From: G965220075 sp965220075
GTDB taxonomy: Bacteria; Chloroflexota; UBA11872
Reading direction: 5' to 3'
Length of the DNA: 64,000 nucleotides
Assembly (NCBI GenBank): GCA_965220075.1
Contig: OZ244806.1
Coordinates: 2,170,001 to 2,234,000, forward strand
Below, in pieces: positions 62,985 to 64,000 of the stretch. Each line of letters opens with the position of its first letter. Within the stretch, counting starts at the first letter, position 1. The translations under genes and the position numbers were made by a program. Under the pieces are notes generated by a model, which saw only the letters and a list, made by a program, of their open reading frames with translations, was not told where the DNA came from and ran no database searches.

Positions 62985-64000
62985 TCAAGCTTCCCCTAGT
63001 ACGAAAACCTGGTCGCGGGGTCCCTCCCCATTCAGCGCCACTACGGCTATCGGCACGAAGAACATCGGGCGCCCATCCGTCGAGAATCGCAGCGTCAGGA
63101 CATAGGAGCCGGCTGGAAGCGCGCCGGCCGCGTCGCCCACGGCGCTCCAAGCGCCATCGGCGCCTTGGTGTTCCAGTCGACGGCGTGACGCGTCGAACCG
63201 AATCGCGATGCGCTGTCCTGGATTCTGGGGCGCGAGTTGCCCCGGAAACCATCGCTGGCCTCGCTCAAGGACGGCGGGAATACCAGTGCTCGGCTCTGTC
63301 TCCCGATAGAGCACCCAGTCGGTTCCGGTCCAGGAATCACTCCACCCGGGCAGCGAAGTGATCTGGATGCCAGACGCGTCGAGCAGTGAGCGACCGTCCA
63401 CATGGATCGGCGCCGCCGCCGTGGGGCCCGGAATCGGAATCGTCAGGTCGTAGAGCCGCACGTCCCCGCCTGCCCACGCTGGCGCTCGGTGGGCCGGATC
63501 GAGCGGCGATGGATAGAGCGAGTCAGGCAGCGCGATCAGGTCCACCGCTTCTCCTGTCGGCGGTCGGATTTGGACATCGCGACGGAAGTGGCCTGGGTCG
63601 CCCCATTCGCCATAGAGACCGTCGCTTGAGCGGAGGGTGTAGTAGAGCGGTAGGCGCTCGAGCGGGTGCGTGGCCGACGAGATGAGCACCCGACGGCCCG
63701 CCGCCAGCTGGGCAAACGCACGGAAGCTTGAAGGCGCTGGGGCTGGACCGACCCGCGCCTGCGGAACGACCGCGTAGAGCGCGTCTGACTGCGGGGCCGA
63801 CGCCTGAAAGACCGGCCGGAATTCTGACGGCGAGGCGAGACGGCGCCGCGCCTCGCCGGACATGGCGCTGAGCATTGCAGCGTCGACATGAACGTAGTCG
63901 ATACCCAGTTCGGTCAACGCGGCGCGGTCGAGGAATCGCAGGGCGTCCTGGTACTAGGGTCCAGGCAGCCCTAGGTAGTGTGGCCATTCGGCATATCCCT
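62985..64000 (-). pseudogene. C-terminal part of another giant membrane protein, with internal amber codon
   Basis: The last 310 residues are intact (LGIDYVHVDAAMLSAMSGEA, WTGTDWVLYRETEPSTGIPA, RFSTDGRPMFFVPIAVVALN) and follow the order of the array proteins' C-terminal domain. The frame continues upstream to the window edge as YAEWPHYLGLPGP, a TAG at 63956-63954, then YQDALRFLDRAALTELGIDY. It aligns with AEHLHLFAMEGPGYRDAIHY of array copy 1, where TAG replaces Gly. The gene starts beyond the window. Confidence 0.75.

Noticed and set aside
1..64000. CRISPR arrays, rRNA or tRNA genes
   Set aside because: No regularly spaced direct repeats and no conserved rRNA or tRNA segments were seen on reading both strands.

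Overview
The window is high-GC bacterial chromosome with dense, mostly stop-overlapping genes. It carries a Tad/Flp pilus operon with no secretin gene, which suggests a cell without a classical outer membrane. It also carries PrgI/VirB4/VirD4-type secretion genes, very large polytopic glycosyltransferase-like membrane proteins, and many IS5-type insertion sequences. Together these suggest a member of the Chloroflexota. That assignment is inference; no rRNA or tRNA gene was found to test it.

Region 1 (1-3.3 kb) holds a family 2 glycosyltransferase, an IS256-type transposase remnant, and a compact switch. An XRE repressor and an ImmA-type metalloprotease are read leftward. A LuxR-type regulator is read rightward from a shared divergent promoter/operator.

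Region 2 (3.4-24.3 kb) is the main system, all on the plus strand. Its first block is a CpaE/TadZ-like ATPase, a VirB2-like pilin, a PrgI/VirB3-like protein, a VirB4 ATPase, a VirB6-like membrane protein and an M23 endopeptidase. A broken VapB gene and an intact IS5-type element (IS-A) follow. The second block is a coiled-coil protein, a coupling protein split into two genes (VirD4 ATPase), a replication-relaxation protein, Flp pilin, TadE, TadG, a CAP-like secreted protein, a Trp-rich repeat surface protein, CpaB, CpaF/TadA, TadB, TadC and the prepilin peptidase. No relaxase and no secretin was seen. The only CpaE-like ATPase heads the T4SS half, and the same 23-bp motif precedes both blocks. 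I read this as one hybrid T4SS-Tad machine.

Region 3 (24.3-31 kb) is a boundary zone: an ISL3-like fragment, a secreted beta-propeller protein, and three decayed insertion sequences side by side (IS110, IS5-like, IS481).

Region 4 (31-45 kb) holds a tandem array of about 935-residue membrane proteins: a C-terminal stub, two complete copies and a third truncated copy. It is followed by two near-identical copies of a doubly frameshifted IS5 element (IS-B) flanking an AT-rich pair of membrane genes. The second IS-B copy sits inside an older IS5 element (IS-C), and a broken glycosyltransferase follows.

Region 5 (45-64 kb) is a surface-glycan locus. It contains an internally deleted IS30 element, an N-terminally damaged radical SAM gene, a Wzx-type flippase and two units of a giant GT-C-like protein plus a small membrane-anchored beta-rich protein. 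It also has an FkbM methyltransferase, two other class I methyltransferases (one broken), two family 4 glycosyltransferases, and UDP-GlcNAc 2-epimerase. At the right edge is the C-terminal part of another member of the giant membrane family, interrupted by an amber codon. The genes suggest synthesis, methylation and export of a lipid-linked surface polysaccharide in a region repeatedly reshaped by insertion sequences.
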